Source: Methanosarcina mazei S-6 (GTDB lineage Archaea > Halobacteriota > Methanosarcinia > Methanosarcinales > Methanosarcinaceae). Taken from it: a stretch of DNA of 64,000 nucleotides. The notes below the pieces were generated by a model, which was not told where the DNA came from, ran no database searches, and worked only from the letters and a program-made list of their open reading frames with translations. How positions within the stretch are numbered: position 1 is the first letter of the stretch; each line of letters starts with the position of its first letter. Shown one piece after another: positions 37,745-47,859 of the stretch. The translations under genes and the position numbers were made by a program. Location of the stretch: positions 3,720,001 through 3,784,000 of the forward strand of contig NZ_CP009512.1 of NCBI RefSeq assembly GCF_000970205.1, in the 5' to 3' direction.

Positions 37745-38572
37745 TCATAAACCTAATACCTCTTTTATTGGAGAAAATTTGAAATTTGCAAGTAAATGAT
37801 CTAATTTATTAAAGGCAGAATTAACCCCGTAATAGGTAATGAAATGAGAAACTAAAGGAAGTTGAACCTTCCGTGTATGTGAATACATTTCCCACGGGTG
37901 CATGTATATAACAACAGATCTTTCCATATTGACTCTATTTATAGCATATTTCAAAAAAGATATTGGAAAAAGCCTGAGATAAAATCCTCCTGAAATCGGA
38001 ATATTAATTCCAAACTTTATAACACTTAAAGGATATTATATTATCGGGCCATCTGGATCGTGTACAGTAATATCATTTAGGGAAGGGTTGTAAGAAACAA
38101 CTGGAGCGCCCGGAACTCCATATAAGTTTGTCTTCACAGGAAAAATGCTGGAATCATATCTGTAACCATTTTTAACCAGTATATCTAAAGCCCATTTATT
38201 CGTATTATCAATTGAGAATGTCGGAGCCCTGAATCCAAGAGGGTACCTTCCAGTAATTGATCTCAAAATTTCGTTAGTCTTTTCAATCTCATATTCAAAG
38301 TTTTTTATCCCAAGTTCATGAAGAGTTTTATGAGAATATGAGTGAGAACCAATTTCGTGACCATTTTCAGAGATTTCCCTTATTAACTCAGGGTATTTTT
38401 CTGCTAATTTCCCCAAAACAAAAAACGTAGCTTTGGTATTGTATTCGTCTAACAGGTCAAGTAAGGGATATACAGCTTCTATTACTTGATCTTCTTTTTC
38501 GTCAGGTACACATCTGCAAACAAGTTCTGCTGTATACCAGTACTCCAGATCAAAACTTAGTGCATTAATCAT
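37745..38572 (-). pseudogene. Polysaccharide deacetylase interrupted by an in-frame TAA
   Basis: Start ATG at 38572 behind GGGGGG. NodB-type motifs are present: LSFDLEYWY, TKATFFVLGKLAEKYP, HEIGSHSYSHKTLHEL (HxxxH) and GFRAPTFSID. The frame stops at TAA (38036-38038) and then continues in the same frame (YPLSVIKFGINIPISGGFYL, MHPWEM) to 37745. A full protein would be about 275 residues. The stop probably replaces a Glu codon. TAA is not a known recoded codon in methanogens, so a nonsense mutation is most likely; the metal-binding core is upstream of it, and a shortened product is possible. Confidence 0.8.
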
Positions 38573-38611
38573 TCTTAACCCCCCAGAAAGCCCCAAAGTA
38601 AATTGCACTAA

Positions 38612-39163
38612 TTATTCAAGTTTCTTTAGAACCTTAGCAGGACACCCAATTACAACTGTATAAGGTTCTACGTTTTTCATAACCACACTCCCGGCGCCAA
38701 CAACACTATGTTCCCCAATTGTAATACCTGCAAGAATTATGCTCCCGGGCGCAATCCAGGCCCCACTTTTTATAGTTACAGGTTTTACTTCCCTCGGATA
38801 GTACTTTGTTTTAAGATACGGGGAACAGGTGGGATTAGAATGCGCAAATATCATTGTTCCCATTCCGATACCGACGTAATCTTCAATTGTAATTAATTCA
38901 GGGTATAGATCATCGAGATTGACACCAGGCCCCAGAAATACGTGTTTCCCGATATTTACACCTCTCATCCGCTGGAGTTTTACAGATATTCCGTAATGAG
39001 GACTAATTTTAGCCATTGTTTGTAATATCCAGTTAAATGCGTAACGGAAATAGAATTTTATCACCCCGAATGAACCGGTGTAACCATAATACTCCATAAG
39101 TTCTCTTTCGTTAATTTTTTCAGGGCATTCCATACGTATGCTAGCTTCCTCAAAGCGTTCCAT
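38612..39163 (-). CDS. Left-handed beta-helix acetyltransferase (WcaF/maltose acetyltransferase type)
   Basis: 183 residues, ATG with GGGGG upstream. Hexapeptide repeats run from about residue 70 (NIGKHVFLGPGVNLDD) to the C-terminus (SGAWIAPGSIILAGITIGEH, VGAGSVVMKNVEPYTVVIGC, PAKVLKK). The His in IFAHSNPT sits where the catalytic His of the family is found. It acetylates a sugar in the glycan made by this cluster. Confidence 0.9.
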   Translation of the reverse strand: MERFEEASIRMECPEKINERELMEYYGYTGSFGVIKFYFRYAFNWILQTMAKISPHYGISVKLQRMRGVNIGKHVFLGPGVNLDDLYPELITIEDYVGIGMGTMIFAHSNPTCSPYLKTKYYPREVKPVTIKSGAWIAPGSIILAGITIGEHSVVGAGSVVMKNVEPYTVVIGCPAKVLKKLE

Positions 39164-39262
39164 TCAGACCCCCACACCATATTTAATAAGTAAATTTGAT
39201 AAGACAATGAAAAGTTATTATTCACTTTGAAAATGACTCATTGGATTTGTTCATGCCTGCGT

Positions 39263-40177
39263 TTAAAAACCATCATTAAGAGATTCAGTTCCTTTTTGAC
39301 CTGGTACTATTTGAGAAATCATCTTAGAGACTAAATGAAGTATAACCCCCGTAAACACCATAAAAATCCCAGTTAAAATCATCAAAAAAATTAATGAAAT
39401 CACTCCAAAACCGAAACTCCCTACTAAATGTAAAAATGCTATTTCTATAAGCAATCCAGCGGCAATCAGCAATATTCCTGGAACCGTAAAATAATACAGA
39501 GGTCTTCTAAATCCCATATTCTTTAAAATTTGAAATGCCACCTCCATACCATGCAAAAAAGGATTCTGGCTTGAACACTGATCAAGATCATACCTGCAGT
39601 GAATTTCAACTTCTGTAAACTTAAGATTGTGATCCTTAATATATAGTAAAATTTCAGAACCTGCAGACATGTTATTCCCGTCGAAACGAACATTTTCAAT
39701 AGCCTTTTTTCCATAAGCTCGAAAACCGCTCTGGGAGTCTGTAACGAGAATCCCTCCCGCAAGGTATGTGGCAATATCGAGAATTTTCATACCAACCTTT
39801 CTGTAGGCTGGCACATTTTTCCCATTACCATTTATAAATCGGGAGCCAATTACAAGGTCTGCACCATGTTTTAAAGGTTCTAGCAGCCGAGGAATCTCAT
39901 CCGGGTTATGTTGCCCATCAGAGTCCATTATTATCATTACATCTGCATTAAATTCACGAGCCAGTTTGAAGCAGGATTTGAGAGCCGCACCGTATCCCTT
40001 ATTCACCTCATGTTTTACTACATACCCTCCCGCAGATCTTGCAACCTCTGCAGTATTATCAGAACTGCCGTCGTCTACCACAATGACGTTGTCTACATAT
40101 TTTTTACATCCCAAAATCACTTCTGCGATCACATGTGCTTCATTGTACGCAGGCATTGCTGCAATTGTAAGAGTCAA
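39263..40177 (-). CDS. Membrane-bound GT2 (dolichyl-phosphate sugar synthase / AglJ-like)
   Basis: About 304 residues. A TTG at 40177 lies 9 bases from GGGAG and gives the usual N-terminus LTLTIAAMPAYNE; the TTG at 40183 is the alternative. Motifs: VVDDGSSDNT, IMDSDGQHNPDEIPRL (DxD and Q-H) and GSRFINGNG. Two membrane helices end the protein (LYYFTVPGILLIAAGLLIEI and FGFGVISLIFLMILTGIFMV). Such enzymes load a sugar onto dolichyl phosphate, the first step in building the lipid-linked glycan. First gene of the minus-strand cluster. Confidence 0.88.
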   Translation of the reverse strand: MTLTIAAMPAYNEAHVIAEVILGCKKYVDNVIVVDDGSSDNTAEVARSAGGYVVKHEVNKGYGAALKSCFKLAREFNADVMIIMDSDGQHNPDEIPRLLEPLKHGADLVIGSRFINGNGKNVPAYRKVGMKILDIATYLAGGILVTDSQSGFRAYGKKAIENVRFDGNNMSAGSEILLYIKDHNLKFTEVEIHCRYDLDQCSSQNPFLHGMEVAFQILKNMGFRRPLYYFTVPGILLIAAGLLIEIAFLHLVGSFGFGVISLIFLMILTGIFMVFTGVILHLVSKMISQIVPGQKGTESLNDGF

Positions 40178-40650
40178 ATACAAAAACTCCCATTCTGGAG
40201 GATAATTATCCCAGTTTTAAAGCTAATAGAATTAGCCTGGTTTTCAAATTTTTTTTTTATTATTCATTTAGATAACAATGAAATAAAAAAGCGTAGAAGA
40301 AGAAATATTTCTTAAATTAGATAGTGATATGAAGATTAGTCGATAAGAAGAAGATTTATAAATTTCCATTAAACAGATATTAACAAAATGTATTCAAAAG
40401 AGAGTTCCTAAAAAATTTATATAAAGGATGAAATATGAGAATAATATTCCATATATTTTAAATGAGGCTCCATAAAATGAAATATCATCAAATTCTGTGA
40501 AAAGTACTTTCTTAATTTTTATAATTATATCTCAAATTTTAAATCTAATTTTAAAAGAAAAAGATTCTCTGCTTAAGAGTTAAATTTTTAGATAGAGCGG
40601 AGAATTGTGCACCTGAGATAATAGAATAAGTGTCAAAAACATCAACAGCA

Positions 40651-40775
40651 AGAGTATTCACATTTAGGATTTGCCGATCAGATCATCATCAAAAATATTT
40701 ACGTTTTAAGATTTGCCAATCAGGTTATCATCAAGAATACTCACATTTTAAGATTTGCCAATCAAATCAGTATAT
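40651..40775. repeat. Three ~42-bp tandem repeats in a 763-bp intergenic gap
   Basis: Units share a core like TTTTAAGATTTGCCAATCA followed by ATCATCA, starting near 40653, 40694 and 40735. The rest of 40178-40940 is AT-rich with no gene. Confidence 0.7.
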
Positions 40776-40940
40776 GAAATCTTAATAAAGATTTCTAATT
40801 ACATTTTCTCTAGTAGTTTTATAGAAATCACTACTTTTAATTAAGCACGGCATATTGAACAGATGAAAAAATAATCAGAACATAAAGTAAAAAACGGGTT
40901 GTCAACCAAAAACAAGTTAGATTTAAAGGAGTAGCTTTTC

Positions 40941-41525
40941 ATGCCCTATCCAGTTGTGCACATTTTGTTCTTTGTATTCTGTGTCAGTGCAGTAGCTGTT
41001 TATGCTACTTTCAGATCAATTTCTCAAAGGCAGGCTACTTTTGGGAGTTCATTGAATTTACTCCTGTTATTACTGGTGGGCAGTGTATGTACGCTACTTC
41101 CAGACGTCATGATCATTTATAATTTGTTCGTAAACGGCACCATTGAATATTGCTGGATTGGATCTATCCCGACACACTCACTTCTATTCAGTTTTTCTGC
41201 TATCGTATTGGGAACATTTGCAGGATATGTTGTATACCAGAAAGTTGCTAAAGCAATATATCTAGGCCTTTTTGGCGAGGTCGCGTTCTCTACTCATCTC
41301 TTGCTTGATGATGCCTGCGGAGCCAGTTGTTACTACTTCTACCCAGTATACAGCGAAAGAATTAGCATATTCCCATTTATGAACATAAGCTTCCTGGAGA
41401 CCGGAGTTTTAAATTATCTGATAATATCTTTTGTATCCGTTTCTTTTCTTTGCCTCTTAATAATGATGGCATTGTATTCCTTGCATCATTTTGGCTTTGA
41501 GTTCAAATATGAGTTTAAAGGATAA
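40941..41525 (+). CDS. Membrane-bound metal-dependent hydrolase-like protein (YdjM/DUF457)
   Basis: 194 residues, ATG behind AAGGAG. Five or so membrane helices carry the DUF457 pattern: LLPDVM, PTHSLLFSFSAIVLGTFAGY and STHLLLDDACG, with paired His/Asp residues that could bind metal. The family is related to membrane phospholipid hydrolases; the substrate is unknown. A single gene facing away from the polysaccharide cluster. Confidence 0.75.
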   Translation: MPYPVVHILFFVFCVSAVAVYATFRSISQRQATFGSSLNLLLLLLVGSVCTLLPDVMIIYNLFVNGTIEYCWIGSIPTHSLLFSFSAIVLGTFAGYVVYQKVAKAIYLGLFGEVAFSTHLLLDDACGASCYYFYPVYSERISIFPFMNISFLETGVLNYLIISFVSVSFLCLLIMMALYSLHHFGFEFKYEFKG

Positions 41526-42037
41526 ATAAGTCTGAAGTGTTTGCTATGCTTATTTTGCAGAAAAAGAAATATTATCAAATAGCAGTTAAAATAACCACAC
41601 TAATAGGCTAAAGGGCATGCAATCAATAAGAGTTATTCCATAAGCAAGGAGTTATTAATTCGCTAATGTACTTATTTTCAATTTGATCTTATCTTTGAAC
41701 CTCTTCTTGGCATGAAAGTACTTCCAGATACTTTCATTTTTTGGGCATGTTATTCCAAGAATATCATGAGCGTTTTTTGTATTTACATCTGAGTTTTATT
41801 CCCTTGGATTTATAAAGAATTCTGAAACTTATTCTCTACAGGTCGCGACCGGTATTCTGGAGAATTCCATTTAAATTTGTACTCCCATTTAAGTTATGTT
41901 TAAAAAAGTTTATCTTACACTATAATAGAAAATAACTTTGATAAAAAATGCATATAATACATATTATGTATATTACAGGGTAAAATTCAGAAAAAAGAGA
42001 ACCAGGGAAGTATATTCGAGAAATGGAGGGAGCCAGG
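41526..42037. other. Intergenic region
   Basis: AT-rich, with an inverted pair (AAGTACTTCCAGATACTTTC) near 41717. No gene is supported. Confidence 0.4.
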
Positions 42038-43177
42038 GTGAAAATAATGATATTCATATGCGGAGAAGGGCTTGGCCACACCAGCCGCTGTCTTGCGCTG
42101 GGAAAGGAGCTTCTTGCTGCAGGGCACGAGATCGAATTCGGGGCTTACGGTTACTCCAGAGATCTGGTTGAAAAGACAGGTTATCGGATACATGAAATAC
42201 CATCGGAGATAAAACTGGTTGGAAAAGCTGGAGGATTTGACCTTTCGGGCTCAATAGAAGCGACCCTCAAAAATGCCCGGATACTTGGTGGTCCAAAGGT
42301 CCTGAAACTTATAAAAGACTTCAAACCGGATGTTGTGGTTTCGGACAGCTATTACCTGGGAACTCTTGCAGCTATGCTTCTTAATATCCCTGTGTATCTT
42401 ATTATTAACCAGTCAAATATGGAGGACTTTTTCAAAAACAGGGGCGTTCCTATAAGACTTCTCGGAGATCTGACAAAAAAATTCTACCGGGAAGTCTTTG
42501 AAAAAACCGATAAAATAATTATTCCTGATTATCCCCTTCCATATACGGTTTGCAGAAAAAATCTGAATTTTTCCCCCGGACTTTGGGAAAAGCTGTATTA
42601 CAGCGGCCCTCTTGTAAAGGAAAAGTATGAAGAAGTGGAACAGATCCCTCTGAAAAAGCCTCATATTGTTTCCCTGATAGGAGGTTTCGGATACAGGGAA
42701 CCGATTTTCAGAAAAGTGCTCACAACTGCTGCACTCGACTCCGGAATAAATTATACGCTAATTTCTGGCCCAAGCCTCGACCCCTCAAAGTTCAAAGAAA
42801 TCCCCAAAAACGTTCAGATCCTCAGGTTTGTAGGAGATACTTTTCCATATATCAGGAGTTCAGATGCCGTAATAGCTCCAGGCGGACACAGTACAATGAT
42901 GGAAGCTTTAAGTTTTGGAACTCCAATTCTTTCTTTTCCTGATGAGGGACACAGCGAACAGGAGAACAACGCTGCAGTGATTGAAGAGGAAGGTTATGGA
43001 AGAATGCTCAGTTATTCTACCCCGCCTGAAGTCATTCTGGAATGTATAAGGGAAGTTCTTGAAGACAAGAAATACAGAGATAAAGTAAAAAGATTGCAGC
43101 GGCTTGCATCCGAACTTGACGGCCCAAAAGCAGTCAGGGAACTGCTGGAAAAAGAAGCCGGGAAAAAAGTCTCCTGA
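42038..43177 (+). CDS. GT-B glycosyltransferase (MurG-like, MJ1255 type)
   Basis: About 379 residues from the GTG at 42038, which has GGAGGGA seven bases upstream (that site lies inside the longer frame starting at 42023). Motifs: FICGEGLGHTSRCLALGKEL at the N-terminus, SLIGGFGYREPIF in the linker and APGGHSTMMEALSFGTPIL with PDEGHSEQENN in the nucleotide-sugar site. This matches GT28-like archaeal proteins of the MJ1255 type. Likely cytosolic-face sugar transfer to lipid; acceptor unknown. Confidence 0.85.
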   Translation: MKIMIFICGEGLGHTSRCLALGKELLAAGHEIEFGAYGYSRDLVEKTGYRIHEIPSEIKLVGKAGGFDLSGSIEATLKNARILGGPKVLKLIKDFKPDVVVSDSYYLGTLAAMLLNIPVYLIINQSNMEDFFKNRGVPIRLLGDLTKKFYREVFEKTDKIIIPDYPLPYTVCRKNLNFSPGLWEKLYYSGPLVKEKYEEVEQIPLKKPHIVSLIGGFGYREPIFRKVLTTAALDSGINYTLISGPSLDPSKFKEIPKNVQILRFVGDTFPYIRSSDAVIAPGGHSTMMEALSFGTPILSFPDEGHSEQENNAAVIEEEGYGRMLSYSTPPEVILECIREVLEDKKYRDKVKRLQRLASELDGPKAVRELLEKEAGKKVS

Positions 43178-43267
43178 AAAATCCTTTACCCCTCTCTCGA
43201 TGCCTGCATAAAGCCTTAGCCGGTTAAACAGGCCTGAGTGAGGGTTATCAGGAAAAAAACGGGTTCT

Positions 43268-43924
43268 TTATGTTTGCGGTTTTCCAGGTATGAGACTTTT
43301 GAGATAATCGAACAGAGAAGCATGGTCTTCGAGTACCAGGTCAGCATGCTGTACCTTTTCAGGCTCAAGCATACTTGCAACCGCGACACAGTAGAGCCCC
43401 GCTCTCTTGGCAGCAGTAATTCCAAGAGGTGCATTTTCAATTACCATACATTCGTTTTTCGTCAGACCAAGCATTTCAAGCGCTTTGAGATAAGGGTCAG
43501 GATCGGGTTTCCCGCGTTCCAGGTCACTCCCATTTATAACAACATCAAAGTAGCCTGAAAAAAACTTATCTACAATTTTTCCTACTGTATTCCGGTTCGA
43601 TCCGGAAACCATGGCAAGCCTGAAGTGCCTCTTCAATTCATCAAGGCATTCAGGAATGCCTTCAAAAGGTTTTATTCTGTCAAATTCCAGAAGATCGCGT
43701 TTCTTTTCAGGCAAGCGCTCGAAATGCTCAGGTTCAGGCTCTTTTCTGGCTTCTTTGAAGATAGATTTTATCAGCCTTTTATCGTTTGAACCTTCGAGCT
43801 CGTAAATATCTTCCCGCACAATATTGATACCAGCATCCTGGAAAGCTTTTGCCCATGCGTCAGCCTGGAAACGCATGGAGTCCACAAGAACCCCATCCAT
43901 ATCGAAAATGATTGCTTTTAACAT
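43268..43924 (-). CDS. HAD-superfamily phosphatase (beta-phosphoglucomutase-like)
   Basis: 218 residues, complete. Motif I is FDMDGVLVDSM with both catalytic Asp residues, motif II MVSGSNRNT, Lys in ERGKPDPDPYLKAL, and motif IV VIENAPLGITAAKRAG. The helical cap domain lies at 15-80. It may be a sugar-phosphate phosphatase or mutase. An AT-rich TATA-like element about 30 bp upstream suggests leaderless or short-leader transcription. Confidence 0.9.
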   Translation of the reverse strand: MLKAIIFDMDGVLVDSMRFQADAWAKAFQDAGINIVREDIYELEGSNDKRLIKSIFKEARKEPEPEHFERLPEKKRDLLEFDRIKPFEGIPECLDELKRHFRLAMVSGSNRNTVGKIVDKFFSGYFDVVINGSDLERGKPDPDPYLKALEMLGLTKNECMVIENAPLGITAAKRAGLYCVAVASMLEPEKVQHADLVLEDHASLFDYLKSLIPGKPQT

Positions 43925-44018
43925 CCATAGGATAGATTGTTATTATTTGTGATATATTTTATGAAAAAAAGGAACTTATTAAAATCTCTGCCCTGAAATT
44001 TAAAAATTATCACAGTCC

Positions 44019-44207
44019 TCATCTGAGATATCTGTCATAAAGATGTCCACCGAGCCAGTACCCGAAAAAAGCAAATATAAGAGTTCCCGGCGCATAAAAA
44101 GGATATCCTGTTCCTTCAAACCGGAAAAATATGTTGAAAAAAACCAGGTAGAGAACCAGAAAAATCAAAAATCCGCCAATTTCGGCATACTTTTTAGTGA
44201 GGTTCAA
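44019..44207 (-). CDS. Small membrane protein, 62 residues
   Basis: TTG start with GGAGGG nine bases upstream. Two hydrophobic helices (GGFLIFLVLYLVFFNIFF and GTLIFAFFGYWLGGHLYD). It lies 87 bp after msrB on the same strand and may be cotranscribed. Family not recognised. Confidence 0.55.
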   Translation of the reverse strand: MNLTKKYAEIGGFLIFLVLYLVFFNIFFRFEGTGYPFYAPGTLIFAFFGYWLGGHLYDRYLR

Positions 44208-44294
44208 ATTATCAGGCCCTCCTTTTCCTTACCCAGATTCCCTGAAGATCGCAATTACGGGGCTCTGGTGTTCTTATGCCAGATGAGTCATGTT

Positions 44295-44717
44295 TTATTC
44301 TTTTTCTTTCCCTGTATCTTCTTCCTTTGTGAAACCAAGAGAGACAGAGTTGATGCAGTAGCGTTGCCCAGTAGGTTCAGGCCCGTCTTCAAATACATGC
44401 CCGAGGTGGCTTCCGCAGCGAGAGCAGACAACCTCTATCCTTTTCATGAAATAGCTGTTATCTTCATGAAGCCGGACCCTGTCGCTGGAAATCACATCAT
44501 AGAAACTCGGCCAGCCAGTCCCGGATTCAAACTTGGTATCAGAGGAAAAGAGCTCCTGCCCACATGCAGCACAGGTATAGATTCCTTTTTCTTTGTTGTA
44601 GTACAGGTTGCCAGAAAATGGTCTTTCTGTGCCTTTCTGCCTCAAAACATGGTATTGTTCGGGTGTTAGAACACTCTTCCAGTCTTCTTCGGATTTCTCG
44701 ATTTTGTTCTGTGCCAA
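44295..44717 (-). CDS. msrB: Peptide methionine-(R)-S-oxide reductase
   Basis: 140 residues from a TTG with GGGGG seven bases upstream. It repairs oxidised methionine. The zinc site is CAAC and CSRC, the conserved core is [12 protein letters not shown], and [19 protein letters not shown] contains the catalytic Cys. Full length for the single-domain type; msrA (methionine-S form) is not adjacent. Confidence 0.95.
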   Translation of the reverse strand: MAQNKIEKSEEDWKSVLTPEQYHVLRQKGTERPFSGNLYYNKEKGIYTCAACGQELFSSDTKFESGTGWPSFYDVISSDRVRLHEDNSYFMKRIEVVCSRCGSHLGHVFEDGPEPTGQRYCINSVSLGFTKEEDTGKEKE

Positions 44718-44882
44718 TCGTAAACCCCCTTTATGTTATGTAAACCTGATTTGACTTAATTATATCGGAAGTCAAGGCAGATCTATCCGGAAAGTTTTAA
44801 TTACAGGAAAGTGAAAGCCCTGAGAAAGATTTGGATTTTCACACATCAGTTCCTTTTTTGCCCTGTAATAATTTATTCCATT

Positions 44883-46094
44883 TTATTCGTACCTTAGAGA
44901 ATCCACGGGTTTCATTTTTGCAGCTTTTCTTGCAGGATAGACTCCGGAGATAAAACCAACAGCAACCGCAACAAAAAATCCGGCAACTATCAGGCTTAAG
45001 GGAAATACCACCGGAAGGGAAAGGAAGCTTTCCACGCCATATGCGCCTGTAATTCCAACTATGCCTCCTATAATCCCTCCGAAAACTCCAAGAAGGATTG
45101 ATTCGATCATGAAAAGGAAAAGGATGTCAGAACCTGTAAAGCCGAGAGATTTGAGCACGCCTATCTCTCTTGTCCTCTCAGTAACGCTTACGAGCATGAT
45201 GTTCATGATTCCTATGGAGCCAACAAGAAGGGAAATCAGGGCAACGGCTGTCAGGAAAGAGCTGAGGGCTGCTGCCATCATGTCGGTCTGCTCAAGAATC
45301 TCAGCCTGATTTATGGTCATGTGGGGCCTTGAATCTTTATCCTCAAGATCCCTTTCAGAGATCCCGAAACTCCTGGCAAGGCGCCTGTCCACCTCATCCG
45401 AGGTATTCTGAATCGTTGCAGGGTCTTCAGCCATTGCAAAGGCTCCTCCATAGTCAGTTTCGCCAAGCATCTCGTTCATTACCGCAATAGGGATAAGAAC
45501 TGCCTCATTATCGTTGAAACCCTGAACCATTGTGTTTTGAGGGTTCTGGATTATTCCTTTGACCTTGAAGGTTTGTGTGACCTTATCATTTTCCCCTATC
45601 CTGAAAGTTATGTCTATTGAGCTCCGGACAGAAAGGTTTCTGCCGAACTTCTCGTTTGCAATATCATATCCTATAATTGCAACATACCTGTCATTGTCAT
45701 TAATAAAAGAGCCTTCACTTAGCTGGGTTTTTGCAACCTCATCGTAGTCCTCCCCTACTCCGCTTACCATTATGTTTTTGGTCTCAGACATATAAGTGAC
45801 TTCAGCAGTCTGCGACTTCAGAGGTGAAACTCCCAAAATCCCGGGAGTATTTTCAATTATCTGGAGCTGGTTGTCATAGAAGAGCTTCGGCTGCATCCCC
45901 TGAACATAAATAAAATTCGAACCTATATTTGTTACTTCATTTGTAAAGTGCTGGTTGAAACTTGCCCCCAGGGACACGTTTGCAATTACAGCCGCAACTC
46001 CTATAACTATACCAAGTACTGTAAGGGTTGAGCGCATCTTTGCATTTGTAATGCTTCCAAGAGCTATTTTTCCTGCACTTAAAAGAGGGATCAT
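44883..46094 (-). CDS. ABC transporter permease, MacB/FtsX type
   Basis: 403 residues. An N-terminal helix (STLTVLGIVIGVAAVIANVS) is followed by a MacB-like periplasmic domain (about 45-270) and three C-terminal helices with the FtsX-like stretch SIGIMNIMLVSVTERTREIG. Such permeases pair with an ATPase to export peptides or lipoproteins or to transmit mechanical signals. No ATPase gene is next to it, so the partner must be elsewhere. Confidence 0.9.
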   Translation of the reverse strand: MIPLLSAGKIALGSITNAKMRSTLTVLGIVIGVAAVIANVSLGASFNQHFTNEVTNIGSNFIYVQGMQPKLFYDNQLQIIENTPGILGVSPLKSQTAEVTYMSETKNIMVSGVGEDYDEVAKTQLSEGSFINDNDRYVAIIGYDIANEKFGRNLSVRSSIDITFRIGENDKVTQTFKVKGIIQNPQNTMVQGFNDNEAVLIPIAVMNEMLGETDYGGAFAMAEDPATIQNTSDEVDRRLARSFGISERDLEDKDSRPHMTINQAEILEQTDMMAAALSSFLTAVALISLLVGSIGIMNIMLVSVTERTREIGVLKSLGFTGSDILFLFMIESILLGVFGGIIGGIVGITGAYGVESFLSLPVVFPLSLIVAGFFVAVAVGFISGVYPARKAAKMKPVDSLRYE

Positions 46095-46548
46095 GAATGA
46101 GTGCTCCGTTTTAGTTTTTGGGAAGAAAAGTTAAGCATTAAAAGTCAGAAATAATTTTCCTTTACTTTCTTTAAATGAAGATATCAGGCATATAAATCCT
46201 GCTGAATACAGGAGCATTCAATCACGAGTAAAAGGAAAAAGACAGGTTGTTGAAAAATCAGAACTAACATGGTTCTGAGGTTGAACATCCAATACTATAC
46301 TAAAAAGTTTAAAATATTAAAAAAGTCCAGATATAGAAAGAGCAAAAAATCTGATACGCCTCTTAAAATCTGCCCCAAATCCCCTTCAGATTATCCCGCT
46401 ATAACCAGAGCAAACAACCCTGTCTTCGGGCAGCCCAATAAGCAGAACTGATTGAAAAATTCAGAAAAAACTTGAAATTTGTCCCTGAACTATCTCCGGT
46501 AGTCGAATTCGGGGAAAAGTTGCAGGTTATGTCTTTTTTCCGATAAAT
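46095..46548. other. Intergenic region
   Basis: A 60-codon frame at 46269-46451 is low complexity and without ribosome site. No gene is supported. Confidence 0.4.
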
Positions 46549-47115
46549 TTAGAGTTTTTTCCCGAGAGCTCTTGCTTCTTCGAATATTTCACTCTGGTGC
46601 AGGATATCATCGGGGCCTATTGTGCCCGAAACCCAGATGCTTCCCTGGACATCAAAGCCTAAAAAGCTGAAAAGCCCTTCCATATATTTGAAATACTGGT
46701 TGAAGTTGTTGGGGTCCGGGTTCCCATATGTATAAGCAAGGACCAGCCTGGTCTTTATTCTCAGCAGGTTTGGATATTCAGGCTTTGCACAGGGCTGCCA
46801 GCAGGTTAAAGCTATCAGGCGGTCAACAATTGTTTTTGTAAGGGCTGTGATTTCCCACATATAGATAGGAGAACCGAGTACAATGGCATCCGCGGATAGA
46901 ATTTCTTTATAGAGCTCCTGCATATCGTCATCAATAATGCATTTCCCCTCGAGCTTGCAGGACATGCAGCCTTTACAGGGTTTTAGATCCATTCTGGCAA
47001 GATGGTAGATTTTTATCTCAGCACCTTTTTCGGCGGCACCGTCAAGAATAGCATTCACGAGCTTTTCAGTGTTTCCATCCTTTCTGGGGCTTCCGATCAA
47101 TCCTAAAACTTTCAT
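46549..47115 (-). CDS. Iron-sulfur flavoprotein (Isf-like), copy 1
   Basis: 188 residues. Flavodoxin-like N-terminus MKVLGLIGSPRKDGNT, then CKGCMSCKLEGKC, the compact Cys motif that binds the [4Fe-4S] cluster of Isf, and VLGSPIYMWEITALTKTIVD for FMN. Isf proteins of Methanosarcina pass electrons from ferredoxin and may reduce O2 or peroxide. ATG, GGAGG upstream. A diverged paralogue follows at 47254. Confidence 0.9.
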   Translation of the reverse strand: MKVLGLIGSPRKDGNTEKLVNAILDGAAEKGAEIKIYHLARMDLKPCKGCMSCKLEGKCIIDDDMQELYKEILSADAIVLGSPIYMWEITALTKTIVDRLIALTCWQPCAKPEYPNLLRIKTRLVLAYTYGNPDPNNFNQYFKYMEGLFSFLGFDVQGSIWVSGTIGPDDILHQSEIFEEARALGKKL

Positions 47116-47253
47116 CTGAGTGCATTCCTCCGAAAAAGGAAAATAAAGAGTAATAAGAAGATGGAAGGACAGAGGTATAAAATGTTTCCCCAGAAGATCT
47201 TTTTTCTACCAGCCGTTAATATAAAAAAAGAAAGAGATGAAGAAATGGAAAAA

Positions 47254-47859
47254 TCAGATAGATGGTGTAGGGCGCGGTTCGGCTCTTCTGTACCTCGGGC
47301 TTACAGGGTTTGAAGCCGAGATCAGTTTTCCGAGTTCTCGGGATTTTTCCAGCAGCCTGGGCCTGAAAGCTACTTCAAGGTTATCAGTGCCTGCTGCTAC
47401 AATTGTCTCCAGAACATCAAATCCCAGATAATAAAGTACACCTGCTGTATATTCGAAATACGAATTGAAGGCATCCCTGTCCGGAATTCCCTGAGTAAAA
47501 ACCAGAATTAATTTTTTATGGTCGAGCCTGCTGGAGAAATTCGGCTTTAAAAACGCTGTCATGCGGTCAATAAGGAGTTTTGTCTGGGCTGTCATCTGCC
47601 ACATATATACAGGAGAGCCGAGTACAACGGCGTCTGCTTCCTCTATTTGCCGGTAAAGCTCCTGCATATCATCATCTATAGCACAGCAGCCAGTCTCCTG
47701 GCACCTGTGGCAGGCATCACACCCTTTGATGTCAAGAGAAGCAAGATTATAAATTACGGTTTCTGCCCCATTTTCTGCAGCTCCTTCCAGAATTGCATCA
47801 ACCATTTTCGCGGTGTTTCCATCGACTTTAGGACTACCCACCAATCCAAGAACTTTAAT
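47254..47859 (-). CDS. Iron-sulfur flavoprotein (Isf-like), copy 2, probable ATT start
   Basis: The paralogue begins MKVLGLIGSPRKDGN; here the matching residues are IKVLGLVGSPKVDGN, so the start should be the ATT at 47859, with GGGGG seven bases upstream. The open frame runs six codons further to a TTG (47877) that lacks a ribosome site. Cluster motif CDACHRCQETGCC, FMN loop LGSPVYMWQMTAQTKLLID. About 201 residues. Same strand as copy 1 but 138 bp upstream, and probably transcribed separately. Confidence 0.88.
   Translation of the reverse strand: MKVLGLVGSPKVDGNTAKMVDAILEGAAENGAETVIYNLASLDIKGCDACHRCQETGCCAIDDDMQELYRQIEEADAVVLGSPVYMWQMTAQTKLLIDRMTAFLKPNFSSRLDHKKLILVFTQGIPDRDAFNSYFEYTAGVLYYLGFDVLETIVAAGTDNLEVAFRPRLLEKSRELGKLISASNPVSPRYRRAEPRPTPSI

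Noticed and set aside
37745-38038. Recoded stop (pyrrolysine or selenocysteine) in the deacetylase
   Set aside because: The codon is TAA; pyrrolysine uses TAG and selenocysteine TGA.
46269-46451. 60-codon plus-strand ORF
   Set aside because: Lysine-rich low-complexity frame without ribosome site in an intergenic region.
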